Assembly: GCF_014651815.1 (NCBI RefSeq)
Contig: NZ_BMXP01000003.1
Location: 372,001-436,000, forward strand
DNA from: Alteromonas halophila
GTDB lineage: Bacteria > Pseudomonadota > Gammaproteobacteria > Enterobacterales > Alteromonadaceae
Direction: 5' to 3'
Length of the DNA stretch: 64,000 nt
Made by a program: the position numbers and the translations under genes. This document shows, piece by piece, positions 19,067-28,068 of this stretch; within the stretch, counting starts at the first letter, position 1; each line of letters starts with the position of its first letter. A model generated the notes under the pieces. The model ran no database searches. It was not told the origin of the DNA and worked only from the letters and a program-made list of their open reading frames with translations.

Positions 19067-20008
19067 CTAAGCGCCCCCGTTTTCGGCGCAATCACCACTC
19101 ATCCCTTTAATATGGGCAACCACGCTTCTGCCGAGCGCCGACAGGTCGTAGCCGCCTTCAAGCATGCTGACTATGCGACCATGACAGCAGCGGTTAGCCA
19201 GCTCCCGGATACGCGCACTGATCCACTTATAGTCGTCTTCACGCAGCCGCCAGTAAGCCATAGGATCTTCGGCATGACCATCAAAGCCCGCAGAGACCAG
19301 GATAAGCTCCGGCTTAAATGCGGCAACAGCATCAAACCAGGGAGCAACAGCCTCACGAAATGTCGCACCATTCGTCCCGGCCGCCAGTGGAGTGGCTATA
19401 ATATTGTCTGCGCTGGCCGGAACGCCTTTGTGCGGATAAAACGGGTGCTGAAACGCTGAACAAAAAAGGATGCGCTCATCACCGGCCACAATATCCTCGG
19501 TGCCGTTACCGTGATGCACATCAAAATCCACAATCGCAATGCGTGACAGCCCGTGGGCATTCATCGCATGATGCGCGGCTACCGCAATGTTGTTAAAAAA
19601 ACAAAAGCCCATAGCCGCATTATGTTCGGCATGATGGCCAGGCGGGCGCACTGCACAAAAGGCCTGACGATCGTTACTTTGCAATACCCAGTCTACCGCA
19701 TCACAGCCCGCGCCGGCTGCCTGAAGCGCAGCGGTCAGTGTATGACTGTTCATGGCGGTATCCCCGTCCAGCCAGACCGTGCCCTCTTCAGGGGCCCGCG
19801 CAAATATACGTTCGATGTACGCCTTATCATGCGCCAGGTTAAGCTGCTGCTGACTGGCTGTCGCTGCCTCGGCATGCTCACACACCATATCAAGGCCCGA
19901 GGCTAGCAACTGATCATCAATGGCATGCAGCCTGTCGGGCGACTCAGGATGGTCCGGTCCCATATCGTGGCGACTGCCCGTGTTCCCGCGAAATATGCAT
20001 ACCGTCAT
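19067..20008 (-). CDS. Histone-deacetylase-family (class II-like) deacylase
   Basis: A 313-residue zinc hydrolase of the arginase/deacetylase fold. The catalytic pattern is complete: 'RPPGHHAEHNAAMGFCFFNN' with the tandem catalytic histidines, zinc ligands in 'VDFDVHHGNGT', the third ligand aspartate in 'LVSAGFDGHAEDP', and the C-terminal 'LEGGYDLSAL'. Bacterial members deacetylate acetylpolyamines or acylated lysines. Its start overlaps the stop of the CoA-transferase/GNAT gene by 4 bases (ATGA), so the two form one transcript. Confidence 0.92.
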   Translation of the reverse strand: MTVCIFRGNTGSRHDMGPDHPESPDRLHAIDDQLLASGLDMVCEHAEAATASQQQLNLAHDKAYIERIFARAPEEGTVWLDGDTAMNSHTLTAALQAAGAGCDAVDWVLQSNDRQAFCAVRPPGHHAEHNAAMGFCFFNNIAVAAHHAMNAHGLSRIAIVDFDVHHGNGTEDIVAGDERILFCSAFQHPFYPHKGVPASADNIIATPLAAGTNGATFREAVAPWFDAVAAFKPELILVSAGFDGHAEDPMAYWRLREDDYKWISARIRELANRCCHGRIVSMLEGGYDLSALGRSVVAHIKGMSGDCAENGGA

Positions 20009-21846
20009 TTTACATGCTCCAGCTTCAGCACCAGTTCTACGTCTGTGGGATCATCGCTTAACACCCGCCTGAACCCGGCCTGCTCGAAAATGGCGATCAT
20101 TGGCGTATTCTCAGCGCGCACATAGGCCATCATGGTCGCAATTTGCCGCGACCTTGCGATATCGATAAGTTGCCTTAGCAGCCGCGTCGCCATGCCTTTG
20201 CCCTGCTGCGTCTCGCGGGTAACGAACGCCACCTCACAGGCATTGGCCGCCGGCGCATAATAGAAACGTCCCACAGCATGGATGGTGATCCGTGAGCCTT
20301 CCTGTCTGACAATACACAGCGCCGCATCGCTTTTCTGATCAACACTGACCAGGTTGCACGACTTCTCCCGCGACATTTGCTTGGGGTCGTAGTTATAGCG
20401 CAGGCGCAGTGTTTCTTTGGTGTGGGAGTAAAAAAACTCCTGCAGGCGACGTTCATCGGCGGGGTTGAGCGGCCGCATGTAAAACGTCTCTCCCTGTATA
20501 TTTAGTTTTTTAAGCTGAATAGCACCCAGTTCGGGGATGTCTGTGGGGTATTTTTCCTGATAGTGCGGTACCCAGTAATGTTGCCGTACTTCGTTGAGCA
20601 GCTCGCCACGAAATTTAGGATGAGCAACACGAATCAGCTCCAGTGCCCGTTCACGGATACTTTTGCCTTTCAGCGAGGCAATGCCGTATTCGGTTACCAC
20701 ATAATGGACGTTACCCCGCGAAGTGACCACGCCAGAGCCTTCCGTAATACAGGGCCGGATCCGGGAAATAGATTCATTTTTAGCGGTCGACGGCAGTGCG
20801 ATGATGGGCTTGCCGCCTTTTGACATAGATGCGCCAGACACAAAGTCGACCTGCCCGCCCATGCCGCTGTAGAAATCGTAGCCCAGTGAATCCGCCACCA
20901 CCTGTCCGGTTAGATCAACCTCAAGGGCGCTGTTAATCGCGATCATGTTGTCATTTTTAGCGATATTGGTGGGTTTGCTGACATAACTGGACGGGTAAAA
21001 CTCGATGTGCGGGTTGTTGTCAATCAGCGTATACAGACGTTGCGTGCCGATGGCAAAGCTGGTGACCATTTTGCCCGGGTGAAATGTTTTCTTTTTATTG
21101 CTGATTGCCCCGGCTTCAAGCAGCCCGATAATACTGTCGGTCAGCATTTCGCTGTGGATCCCAAGGTCGCGATGATTCTGCAGGTATTTCAGTGTGGCAC
21201 TGGGAATTTTGCCAATACCAAACTGCAGTGTTGCGCCGTCCTCCACCAGCATAGCCACATACTGGCCTATACGCTCGGTCACCGAGTCTATGGACTGCGT
21301 GGGAAGTTCCACCAGTGGCTCATCAGCTTCGATACAGGCGTCCACTTCACTAATATGAATATAGGAGTGCCCTGCCGTACGTGGCACAAACTGATTGAAC
21401 TGGGCAATGACTTTTTTGGCCTGACGCACCGCCGACATCCCAATATCGACGCCGGCGCCCAGCGAACAGTAGCCGAACTCATCCGGTGGGCTTAAATTGA
21501 CAAGAGCAGCGTCAATGGGCAGCGTACCGTCACTGAAAAGCCCTGACATTTCCGATAAAAAGCAGGGCGTGTAATCGGCCCTGCCTTCATCTACCGCGCG
21601 TCTGACCTCATTGCCCCCGATAAAGAAGGTATTGACCTTAAACCGGTTTCGGTACCCTTCCTGCGCCCAGCGCGTATCGCCAAGCGCCAGCATATGCACC
21701 ATTTCAATGTCAGAAAAGCCGCGACCATGATCAATTAAATGCTGTACAAGCTGGTACGGAACAGACGCCGTACCACCCACAAATACGCGGCATCCAGAAT
21801 GAATGAGTGACGCCCAGTCCGGGGCCGGAGGAAGTGTCGCTGCCAT
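20005..21846 (-). CDS. Acetyl-CoA hydrolase/CoA-transferase fused to a GNAT acetyltransferase domain
   Basis: About 613 residues. The first about 430 form an ACH1/4-hydroxybutyrate CoA-transferase-type enzyme; its active-site glutamate is probably Glu233 in 'GIHSEMLTDS', and 'GMGGQVDFVSGA' and 'VTEYGIASLKGKS' are conserved. The last about 150 residues are a GNAT fold ('MRPLNPADERRLQEFFYSH', acetyl-CoA loop 'QQGKGMATRLL'). I chose the ATG at 21846 behind GGAGACC; an ATG at 21888 would add 14 residues without homology-like features. Together with the overlapping deacylase it suggests a unit that attaches, removes and recycles acyl groups; that role is inference. Confidence 0.88.
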   Translation of the reverse strand: MAATLPPAPDWASLIHSGCRVFVGGTASVPYQLVQHLIDHGRGFSDIEMVHMLALGDTRWAQEGYRNRFKVNTFFIGGNEVRRAVDEGRADYTPCFLSEMSGLFSDGTLPIDAALVNLSPPDEFGYCSLGAGVDIGMSAVRQAKKVIAQFNQFVPRTAGHSYIHISEVDACIEADEPLVELPTQSIDSVTERIGQYVAMLVEDGATLQFGIGKIPSATLKYLQNHRDLGIHSEMLTDSIIGLLEAGAISNKKKTFHPGKMVTSFAIGTQRLYTLIDNNPHIEFYPSSYVSKPTNIAKNDNMIAINSALEVDLTGQVVADSLGYDFYSGMGGQVDFVSGASMSKGGKPIIALPSTAKNESISRIRPCITEGSGVVTSRGNVHYVVTEYGIASLKGKSIRERALELIRVAHPKFRGELLNEVRQHYWVPHYQEKYPTDIPELGAIQLKKLNIQGETFYMRPLNPADERRLQEFFYSHTKETLRLRYNYDPKQMSREKSCNLVSVDQKSDAALCIVRQEGSRITIHAVGRFYYAPAANACEVAFVTRETQQGKGMATRLLRQLIDIARSRQIATMMAYVRAENTPMIAIFEQAGFRRVLSDDPTDVELVLKLEHVK

Positions 21847-21939
21847 GACGGTCTCCACCAATGCATGAGTTGTCCTATCATGCCACATCTGTTCATTGGT
21901 GTAAGGCGTACGTCTGCGCCATTAGTCGTAGACAGAATC

Positions 21940-21962
21940 AGCCGGACCGCGCAGGTCCGGCT
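21940..21962 (-). terminator. Stem-loop after the RND operon
   Basis: AGCCGGACC pairs perfectly with GGTCCGGCT around a 5-base loop, 8 bases beyond the RND pump stop codon. No T-run follows on the minus strand, so it may be an mRNA 3'-end stabiliser or a weak terminator. Confidence 0.5.
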
Positions 21963-21970
21963 GTACAGGC

Positions 21971-24900
21971 CTAACTGTCACCCCGCCGGAACAGCTTTTC
22001 TACCGCCACATAGAACATAGGGACAAAGAAGATAGCCAGGAACGTGGCCGCCAGCATCCCGCCCATTACGGCAATACCAATGGCATTCTGCGATGCCGCC
22101 CCCGCACCGGACGCGAGCGCAAGGGGTGTAACTCCCAGAATAAAGGCCATGGAGGTCATCAGGATCGGACGAAAGCGTTGTTTCGCCGCAATCGATACCG
22201 CTTCCATCAATGGTGTGCCATGTTCATGCTGTTCTTTCGCAAACTCAACAATCAAAATGGCGTTCTTAGAGGCCAGCCCCACGGTCGTCAGAAACGCCAC
22301 CTGCAAATACACATCGTTGGGTAAGCCAAACAGATAGGCGGCGGTCACCGAGCCCAGTACACCTAACGGTACCACCAGCAGGACTGCAAACGGCACCGAC
22401 CAGCTTTCATACAGCGCCGCCAGGCACAAAAATACCACCATTATCGACAGCGCATATAACATAGGCGCCTGCGAGCCTGCTTCACGCTCTTCATAGGACA
22501 GCCCTGACCACTCATAGCCAAAGCCACTGGGCAATTGTGACACCAGGTTCTGCATTTCCTGCATGGCTTCACCGGTGGATACACCAGGCGCCGGGCTGCC
22601 CTGCAGATTGACCGATGACACCCCGTTAAAGCGCTGCAGTTGCGGACTGCCATAGCGCCATTCGGTAGTTGCAAAGGCACTAAACGCGACCATGTCACCG
22701 TCATCGTTACGCACAAACCAGTCATTTAAATCTTCCGGATCCATACGGTGCGGCGCATCGGCCTGCATATACACGCGTTTAACCCGTTCATTATCGATAA
22801 AGTCATTCACATAGCTGGAGCCCCAGGCAATTTGCAGGGTGCGGTTAATGTCACTTAAGGAGACACCCAGAGCAGAGGCTTTTTCGCTGTCGATATTGAT
22901 TTTAAACTGCGGTACATCGCTTAAACCATTTGGCCGTACACCGGCCAGCTTAGGATTCTGCGCAGCCATGCCGAGTAACTGGTTACGCGCGTCCATCAGC
23001 GCGCTGTGGCCATTACCTGCACGGTCAACCAACTGCATATCAAAGCCAGTCGCATTCCCCAGCTCCATAATGGGTGGCGGCAGGATAGGGAAGGCCGACA
23101 CATCCTGCAACTGCGAGAAGGCACCGAATGCCTGCTGAACGACCGCGAAAGCCGATTCACTTTCATCGCGCTCCTCCCAGTCTTTCAGGTTCACAAAGCC
23201 CATCGCGGCATTTTGTGCCTGACCGGAAAAGCTAAAGCCCACCACAGTGAACAGGCCGTTGACCGCCCCACCCTGGCTGTCCAGCAGATAATCCTCGACT
23301 TCCTTCACCGATTCCAGTGTACGGTTTGCCGTGGCGCCGGGTGGCGTATTCATCAGCACAAACATGCGCCCCTGATCTTCATCAGGCAAAAACGAGCCAG
23401 GCAGCTGCATAAATATCAGTCCCATACCGCCAACCAGCACGGCATAAATCAGTACAAACCGTTTGAGTCTGGCAGCCATGCCCGTAGCGACTTTCTGATA
23501 CCGATCACGGCCTTTATTGAAATAACGGTTAAACCAGCCAAAGAAGCCTTTGTTCTTATCATGCTGCGGGTCATGTTTTTTGAGTAAGGTGGCACACAGC
23601 GACGGTGACAACACAATGGCCACCAGTACCGAAAAGGTCATGGCCGAGACAATGGTGATTGAGAACTGGCGGTAAATAGACCCGGCCGAGCCACTGAAAA
23701 ACGCCATTGGAATAAAGACGGTAGAAAGCACCACCGCAATTCCCACCAGCGCACTGGTGATCTGTGACATGGACTTTTTGGTCGCCGCGACAGGATCAAG
23801 CCCTTCTTCTTCCATGATCCGTTCAACATTCTCGACGACCACAATGGCATCATCAACCAGCAGACCAGTAGCCAGTACCATAGCAAACATGGTCAGCACA
23901 TTAATGCTAAAGCCAAACACGTAGAGCACGGCAAATGTTCCCATCAGCACTACCGGCACCGCTATAGTAGGAATAAGCGTTGCCCGCCAGTTTTGCAGAA
24001 ACAGCAACATGACTAAAAAGACCAGCACCACGGCTTCGATCAGCGTTTGCACCACCGAAGTGATGGACTGATCGATAAACGGCGAACTGTCGACCGGGTA
24101 CACCACTTTAACGCTGTCTGGCAGGCTGGCGCTGAGCTCTTCTACCCGTTGTTTAACCGCTTCAATGGTTTCCAGTGCGTTGGCGCCTGACGCGAGACTG
24201 ACCGCCATACCTGACGCGGGCTTGCGGTTGTAGCGTACAATGTTGTTATAGGACTCCGCTCCCAGTTCAACACGCGCCACATCTCGAAGACGCACCTGAG
24301 AGCCATCGGTATTTACCCGCAGCACAATATTTTCAAAATCACGGACCGTCTGCAGACGTGACTGCGCCTGAATTGTAGCGTTGATCTGCTGGTCCTTCAC
24401 GGCTGGCATGCCGCCCAGTTGACCGGCCGAAACATCGGTATTCTGCACCTCAACTGCAGCCTGAACATCAACCGGTGTCATGTTGTAACTGTTCAGTTTG
24501 TCCGGGTCCAGCCAGATACGCATAGAGCGCTGCGCACCAAATACCCGCACGCTGCCCACACCGTTAACCCGTGAAATGGGATCGCGGAACTGTGAAATCA
24601 GCATATCGCTGAGATCAAACTGAGTAAATTCGTCGGTTTCTGAATAAAAACCCACAGCCAGCGCAAACGCGTCGTTTGACTTGGTCACCGTGACACCCTG
24701 CTGCTGAACCTGTTGCGGAAGCAGCGGTACCGCTCCCTGTACTTTGTTTTGTGTCTGCACCTGGGCAATGTCGGGGTCGGTCCCGGGTGCAAAGGTCAGG
24801 GTAATACTCATGGTGCTGTTGGAACTGGACGCAGAAAAGTAGCGCAGGTTGTCAATGCCCGACAGGCTCTGTTCGATAACCTGCGTCACGGAACTTTCCA

Positions 24901-25069
24901 CCGTTTCAGCGGACGCACCTGGGTAGCTGGCACTGATGCTGACCGTGGGTGGAGAGACTTTTGGATACTGTTCGACCGGTAACTGGCTTATCGCCAGCAC
25001 ACCAGCCATCATGGTAATAATGGCCAGTACCCAGGCGAAAACAGGACGATCGATGAAAAAACGCGCCAT
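21971..25069 (-). CDS. RND multidrug efflux pump, inner-membrane subunit (HAE1 family)
   Basis: A 1032-residue AcrB/MexB-type proton-driven drug antiporter. It begins 'MARFFIDRPVFAWVLAII', has two large periplasmic loops, and should have twelve membrane helices. Proton-relay residues are present: the paired aspartates in 'GLLVDDAIVVVENVE' (TM4) and the lysine in 'VGLASKNAILIVEFAKE' (TM10). The length is normal. It is cotranscribed 17 bases behind the adaptor gene. No outer-membrane TolC-like gene is in the window, so it probably uses one encoded elsewhere. Substrates cannot be read from sequence. Confidence 0.96.
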   Translation of the reverse strand: MARFFIDRPVFAWVLAIITMMAGVLAISQLPVEQYPKVSPPTVSISASYPGASAETVESSVTQVIEQSLSGIDNLRYFSASSSNSTMSITLTFAPGTDPDIAQVQTQNKVQGAVPLLPQQVQQQGVTVTKSNDAFALAVGFYSETDEFTQFDLSDMLISQFRDPISRVNGVGSVRVFGAQRSMRIWLDPDKLNSYNMTPVDVQAAVEVQNTDVSAGQLGGMPAVKDQQINATIQAQSRLQTVRDFENIVLRVNTDGSQVRLRDVARVELGAESYNNIVRYNRKPASGMAVSLASGANALETIEAVKQRVEELSASLPDSVKVVYPVDSSPFIDQSITSVVQTLIEAVVLVFLVMLLFLQNWRATLIPTIAVPVVLMGTFAVLYVFGFSINVLTMFAMVLATGLLVDDAIVVVENVERIMEEEGLDPVAATKKSMSQITSALVGIAVVLSTVFIPMAFFSGSAGSIYRQFSITIVSAMTFSVLVAIVLSPSLCATLLKKHDPQHDKNKGFFGWFNRYFNKGRDRYQKVATGMAARLKRFVLIYAVLVGGMGLIFMQLPGSFLPDEDQGRMFVLMNTPPGATANRTLESVKEVEDYLLDSQGGAVNGLFTVVGFSFSGQAQNAAMGFVNLKDWEERDESESAFAVVQQAFGAFSQLQDVSAFPILPPPIMELGNATGFDMQLVDRAGNGHSALMDARNQLLGMAAQNPKLAGVRPNGLSDVPQFKINIDSEKASALGVSLSDINRTLQIAWGSSYVNDFIDNERVKRVYMQADAPHRMDPEDLNDWFVRNDDGDMVAFSAFATTEWRYGSPQLQRFNGVSSVNLQGSPAPGVSTGEAMQEMQNLVSQLPSGFGYEWSGLSYEEREAGSQAPMLYALSIMVVFLCLAALYESWSVPFAVLLVVPLGVLGSVTAAYLFGLPNDVYLQVAFLTTVGLASKNAILIVEFAKEQHEHGTPLMEAVSIAAKQRFRPILMTSMAFILGVTPLALASGAGAASQNAIGIAVMGGMLAATFLAIFFVPMFYVAVEKLFRRGDS

Positions 25070-25086
25070 AACTCTACCTCCCTGCT

Positions 25087-26241
25087 TTAGCCTTGCTGAT
25101 TCGCCGCTGATGAACGCTTCGACCAGGGCTGAGGCGTAACGCTCGCACCTGGCTGTACTTTCTGATAGCCAGTGACGATGACCTTGTCACCCGCTTTGAG
25201 TCCGCCTTCCACGACATACTGATCTTCATAGATTTCAGCCGTTTTGAGGATGCGCTGCTCCACTTTGTTATCACTGTTGACGATCATCACCGACAGCGCA
25301 CCATTCGGCTGACGGGTAGTCGCTCGTTGCGGCACCATAAGCACATCTTCGGTACCGGTTTTGACATGGGCTTTCACAAACATACCCGGCATCAGATCAC
25401 CATCCGGGTTAGGAACTTCAGCACGCAATGTCACCGAGCCGGTTGTCTGTTCCACGGTGACTTCAGAAAACTTAACCGTGCCCTCGTGCGCATACGTGAC
25501 CTGAGAGGTTTCATCCATGGTCAGTGAAACCGGCAGTGAACGTTGCTCGCGCATGGTTTGTCGCAGCGACATAATGGCGTTGCCCGATTCCTGCATATCA
25601 ACGTAGACAGGATCAAGCTGCGTGATCACCGCCAGTTGTTGTGTCTGGTTGGTTGTTACCAGCGCACCTTCAGTCACAAATGACCGGCTGATTTGCCCAC
25701 TGATAGGCGCATAGACCTTGGTGTATTCCAGGTTAACCCGCGCCAGTTCCACCGCAGACTCAGCCACACTTATTGCCGCCAGCGCCTGATCTTTTTGCGC
25801 CACGACATCGTCATATTCCTGTTTGCTGACCGCATTTTCGGCAACCAGATCATCGTAACGGCGCGCTTTGGCTTCCAGCGTTTTAAGGTTTGCCTCGGCA
25901 CTTTTCTTATCTGCAATGGCACTGTTCAGCCGGGCCCGGTAGCGGGCATCATCAATCTGATAAAGCTGCTGCCCTTTCTCTACCTGCGCACCTTCTTCAA
26001 ACAGGCGCTTGGTGATTACACCATCGACCTGCGGGCGCACCTGCGATTGCCGGGACGGTGTCACCCGGCCGGGCAGCACATACTCATGCGTCATGGCCTG
26101 CGGTGAAAGGGTTATTACGGATACCGACTGTGGTGGCCGTGCCTGAACCTGCGCACTGGCCTGACCCTGCGTATTATCACCACAGCCTGCCATCAGAGTA
26201 ACGGCGAATGCCGCAATCAAAAAATGTAAAAAATGTCTCAT
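25087..26241 (-). CDS. RND efflux periplasmic adaptor lipoprotein
   Basis: A 384-residue membrane-fusion protein of the AcrA/MexA type. The signal peptide ends in a lipobox ('LMAGC', Cys20), so it is lipid-anchored to the inner membrane. Then come a barrel-sandwich/lipoyl segment ('LPGRVTPSRQSQVRPQVDG'), a coiled-coil hairpin at about 100-170, and beta-barrel and membrane-proximal domains ('VYAPISGQISRSFVTEGALV'). It is first gene of the efflux operon, about 50 bases downstream of the promoter at 26301-26329. Confidence 0.95.
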   Translation of the reverse strand: MRHFLHFLIAAFAVTLMAGCGDNTQGQASAQVQARPPQSVSVITLSPQAMTHEYVLPGRVTPSRQSQVRPQVDGVITKRLFEEGAQVEKGQQLYQIDDARYRARLNSAIADKKSAEANLKTLEAKARRYDDLVAENAVSKQEYDDVVAQKDQALAAISVAESAVELARVNLEYTKVYAPISGQISRSFVTEGALVTTNQTQQLAVITQLDPVYVDMQESGNAIMSLRQTMREQRSLPVSLTMDETSQVTYAHEGTVKFSEVTVEQTTGSVTLRAEVPNPDGDLMPGMFVKAHVKTGTEDVLMVPQRATTRQPNGALSVMIVNSDNKVEQRILKTAEIYEDQYVVEGGLKAGDKVIVTGYQKVQPGASVTPQPWSKRSSAANQQG

Positions 26242-26300
26242 ACCTGATTATCTACCCTTAAATAAGACGCATTGGACATAGCCGGAATTCATGCTAAATT

Positions 26301-26329
26301 AATATACATACACGCATGTATGTTGTCAA
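26301..26329 (-). promoter_or_regulatory. Promoter of the efflux operon with embedded TetR-type operator
   Basis: On the minus strand TTGACA (26329-26324) and TATATT (26306-26301) are separated by exactly 17 bases, a near-consensus sigma-70 promoter. The spacer and the first base of the -10 contain the near-perfect palindrome ACATACA-CGCA-TGTATGT (26306-26323, plus-strand reading). This closely resembles the E. coli AcrR operator upstream of acrAB as I remember it. It lies between the divergent adaptor and tetR genes, so the repressor probably blocks polymerase directly and may also control itself. Confidence 0.85.
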
Positions 26330-26352
26330 TTTGACTTTGAGGTAACCGCTTT

Positions 26353-26967
26353 ATGCGCCGTACAAAAGAAGAAGCAGAAAACACCCGACAGGCTATCCTG
26401 GATGCTGCAGTTACCGTGTTCAGCGACCGGGGAGTCGCAAAGTCAACGCTGGAAAATATCGCGCGGGAGGCAAAGGTAACCCGAGGTGCGATTTACTGGC
26501 ACTTTGCCAATAAAGTTGAAATTTTCGATGCGTTACATGACCACCTGCATTCTCCGTTTATTCAGCGTATTTTGGAAGGCCTGGAAGTTGAACATGCCGA
26601 TCCCGTCGGCCAGTTGCAGAAAATATGTACCGAAATACTGACGGAGTTACATGAAGAGCCGCAGACGCAAAAACTGCTTACACTGTTTTTGCTGAAATGT
26701 GATTACTCCGGTGAGTTTGCCGACAGCAAAGCGAAGTTTCTGGCCAAAAAGCGCCGCACCTACGATGCATTTGCCGCCTACTTTACTAAAGCAATAGAGG
26801 GCAACTATATTTCAGCAAAGGCCGACCCACACTTGCTGACTCTGGCGCTACAAAGCCTGTTTCATGGCCTGGTGGTGGAGTTTCTGGAAGATCCTGTCAC
26901 GATAAATCTGCAGCAGGACGGGCCGCGACTGATGGCCATGCTGTTTGCCAGCTTCAGGCACTACTAG
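26353..26967 (+). CDS. TetR/AcrR-family transcriptional repressor of the adjacent efflux operon
   Basis: A 204-residue regulator. The N-terminal helix-turn-helix is clear ('RQAILDAAVTVFSDRGVAKS', 'IAREAKVTRGAIYWHFANK'); the C-terminal helical part should bind a drug-like ligand and resembles AcrR ('KLLTLFLLKCDYSGEF'). It is transcribed divergently from the adaptor/pump genes, with the operator in the shared 111-base region. Its TAG stop codon is part of the CTAG that flanks a MITE-like repeat, so the insertion left the coding sequence intact. Confidence 0.93.
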   Translation: MRRTKEEAENTRQAILDAAVTVFSDRGVAKSTLENIAREAKVTRGAIYWHFANKVEIFDALHDHLHSPFIQRILEGLEVEHADPVGQLQKICTEILTELHEEPQTQKLLTLFLLKCDYSGEFADSKAKFLAKKRRTYDAFAAYFTKAIEGNYISAKADPHLLTLALQSLFHGLVVEFLEDPVTINLQQDGPRLMAMLFASFRHY

Positions 26968-27234
26968 GGAAGGTGCGAATAAGTCTATCGCCGCTCAGGC
27001 TCACAGCCAAGTGCCTGGTCAAGGCGGTCTTTTGCAGGCCTAACGGGTTAAGTCAAAAAAGGCCAACGCAGACCAAGTGGTTGGCTGTAAGCCCCGAAGG
27101 GCGAGCCCTGAAGCACGCATTCGCTGCGTTAGCTTTCTTACCAAGGACTTTGGCCATTGCCCGCGAAACCTGCCTTGCGACTACGCACTTCAGGACTCGC
27201 TGAGTGATGATAGACTTATTCGCATCTTCCCTAG
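26964..27234 (+). mobile_element. 271-bp MITE-like element with IS5-type ends
   Basis: CTAG occurs at both ends (26964-26967 and 27231-27234) as an apparent 4-base target duplication. Inside it the termini are inverted repeats: left GGAAGGTGCGAATAAG, right (reverse complement) GGAAGATGCGAATAAG, with similarity extending to about 31 bases. The left end equals the terminus of IS5 as I remember it, and IS5 duplicates YTAR, which CTAG fits. No transposase is encoded: short ORFs inside are not protein-like. It sits between tetR and the convergent dnaJ-related gene, and the left CTAG holds the tetR stop codon. Confidence 0.8.
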
Positions 27235-27240
27235 AGAAGT

Positions 27241-27346
27241 GCTTACCATAGGAGACGGTCATTGCGCGGGTAACCTGTCTTGCGACTACGCACTTCAGGG
27301 CTCGCTGAGTGATGTTAGACTCGTTCGCGCCTTTCCTGGCGTCCGG
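27241..27346 (+). repeat. Decayed second copy of the IS5-like repeat (right-end part)
   Basis: This stretch repeats the right about 100 bases of the neighbouring element with scattered changes: 'GTCTTGCGACTACGCACTTC' and 'CTGAGTGATGTTAGACTCG' match the previous copy at most positions. The terminal CTTCCCTAG is degraded to CTTTCCTGG. It lies directly downstream of the complete element. Confidence 0.7.
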
Positions 27347-27372
27347 CATACCCGCTGACTAAGACAAATTGG

Positions 27373-28062
27373 CTAATCCTGCGCTGACGCACGCACATAG
27401 TCTGTTAACATACTGTAGGCTCTGACCAGTTGTTTCGCGGCGGCCGGATCGCCCCCCTTGTCCGGATGATGCTGGTGTATAAGCCGGCGATAATGCCGTT
27501 TAATAGTGCCAAGCGTCAGTGGTTCATCCGCACTGAGTTCAAGTACCTGTCTGGCCTTTGCGATTTCTTGCGTCGACAAGGTGTCGTGGCTGATATGCCC
27601 GCCCATACGCTGCCAGAAATCATCGAGCAGGGCTTCCACATCGTCTTTGCCTGTCTCATCAAAATTACCCCAGTTGAGGTAGTAATCGCGCAGAGGATCT
27701 GAAGGTATGGGTGCCGACGACGGTTCTGAGGTTTCATGCAGTGTAATCTTTAGCGTATGAATTGCCAGGTGTCCGACGCCCTGTGCGTGCCAGCGCAGCT
27801 GCAATTGATAAAGCGCATGGAAAATCACAAAGTGAGTCTGAAACAGAGCCAGTGACTCGCGCAGCGCTTCCTTATCAAACAGGTTGTAAGGCGCCTTCTG
27901 CAGCCTGGCAATCAACGTATACTCGCTGACACCGGCGGCAAACCACTGGCTGTGATCTTCCAGCAGGTCGGCAATAAACAGTGCAACATTCTGAGCGTGA
28001 ATACCCCGTTCTCCTTCGGCACAACATTTCGTCAGCGTCGCATTTGCGACAATAACGGTCAA
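27373..28062 (-). CDS. DnaJ-related protein with a C-terminal J domain
   Basis: A 229-residue cytosolic co-chaperone-like protein. The C-terminal about 55 residues are a J domain with the HPD motif ('YRRLIHQHHPDKGGDPAAAK'), needed to stimulate DnaK ATPase. The N-terminal about 130 residues match the 'DnaJ-related' N-terminal domain ('FDKEALRESLALFQTHFVIF') found in gammaproteobacteria. The only in-frame start near the N terminus is TTG at 28062, 6 bases after the sugE stop and without a clear ribosome site, so translation may be coupled to sugE. Client unknown. Confidence 0.85.
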   Translation of the reverse strand: MTVIVANATLTKCCAEGERGIHAQNVALFIADLLEDHSQWFAAGVSEYTLIARLQKAPYNLFDKEALRESLALFQTHFVIFHALYQLQLRWHAQGVGHLAIHTLKITLHETSEPSSAPIPSDPLRDYYLNWGNFDETGKDDVEALLDDFWQRMGGHISHDTLSTQEIAKARQVLELSADEPLTLGTIKRHYRRLIHQHHPDKGGDPAAAKQLVRAYSMLTDYVRASAQD

Positions 28063-28068
28063 TGTGTA

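Noticed and set aside
27053..27358. ORFs of about 90 codons on both strands over the repeat region
   Set aside because: They are frames through the MITE-like repeats; the same peptide text recurs at 62.7 kb only because the DNA repeats. No transposase motifs.
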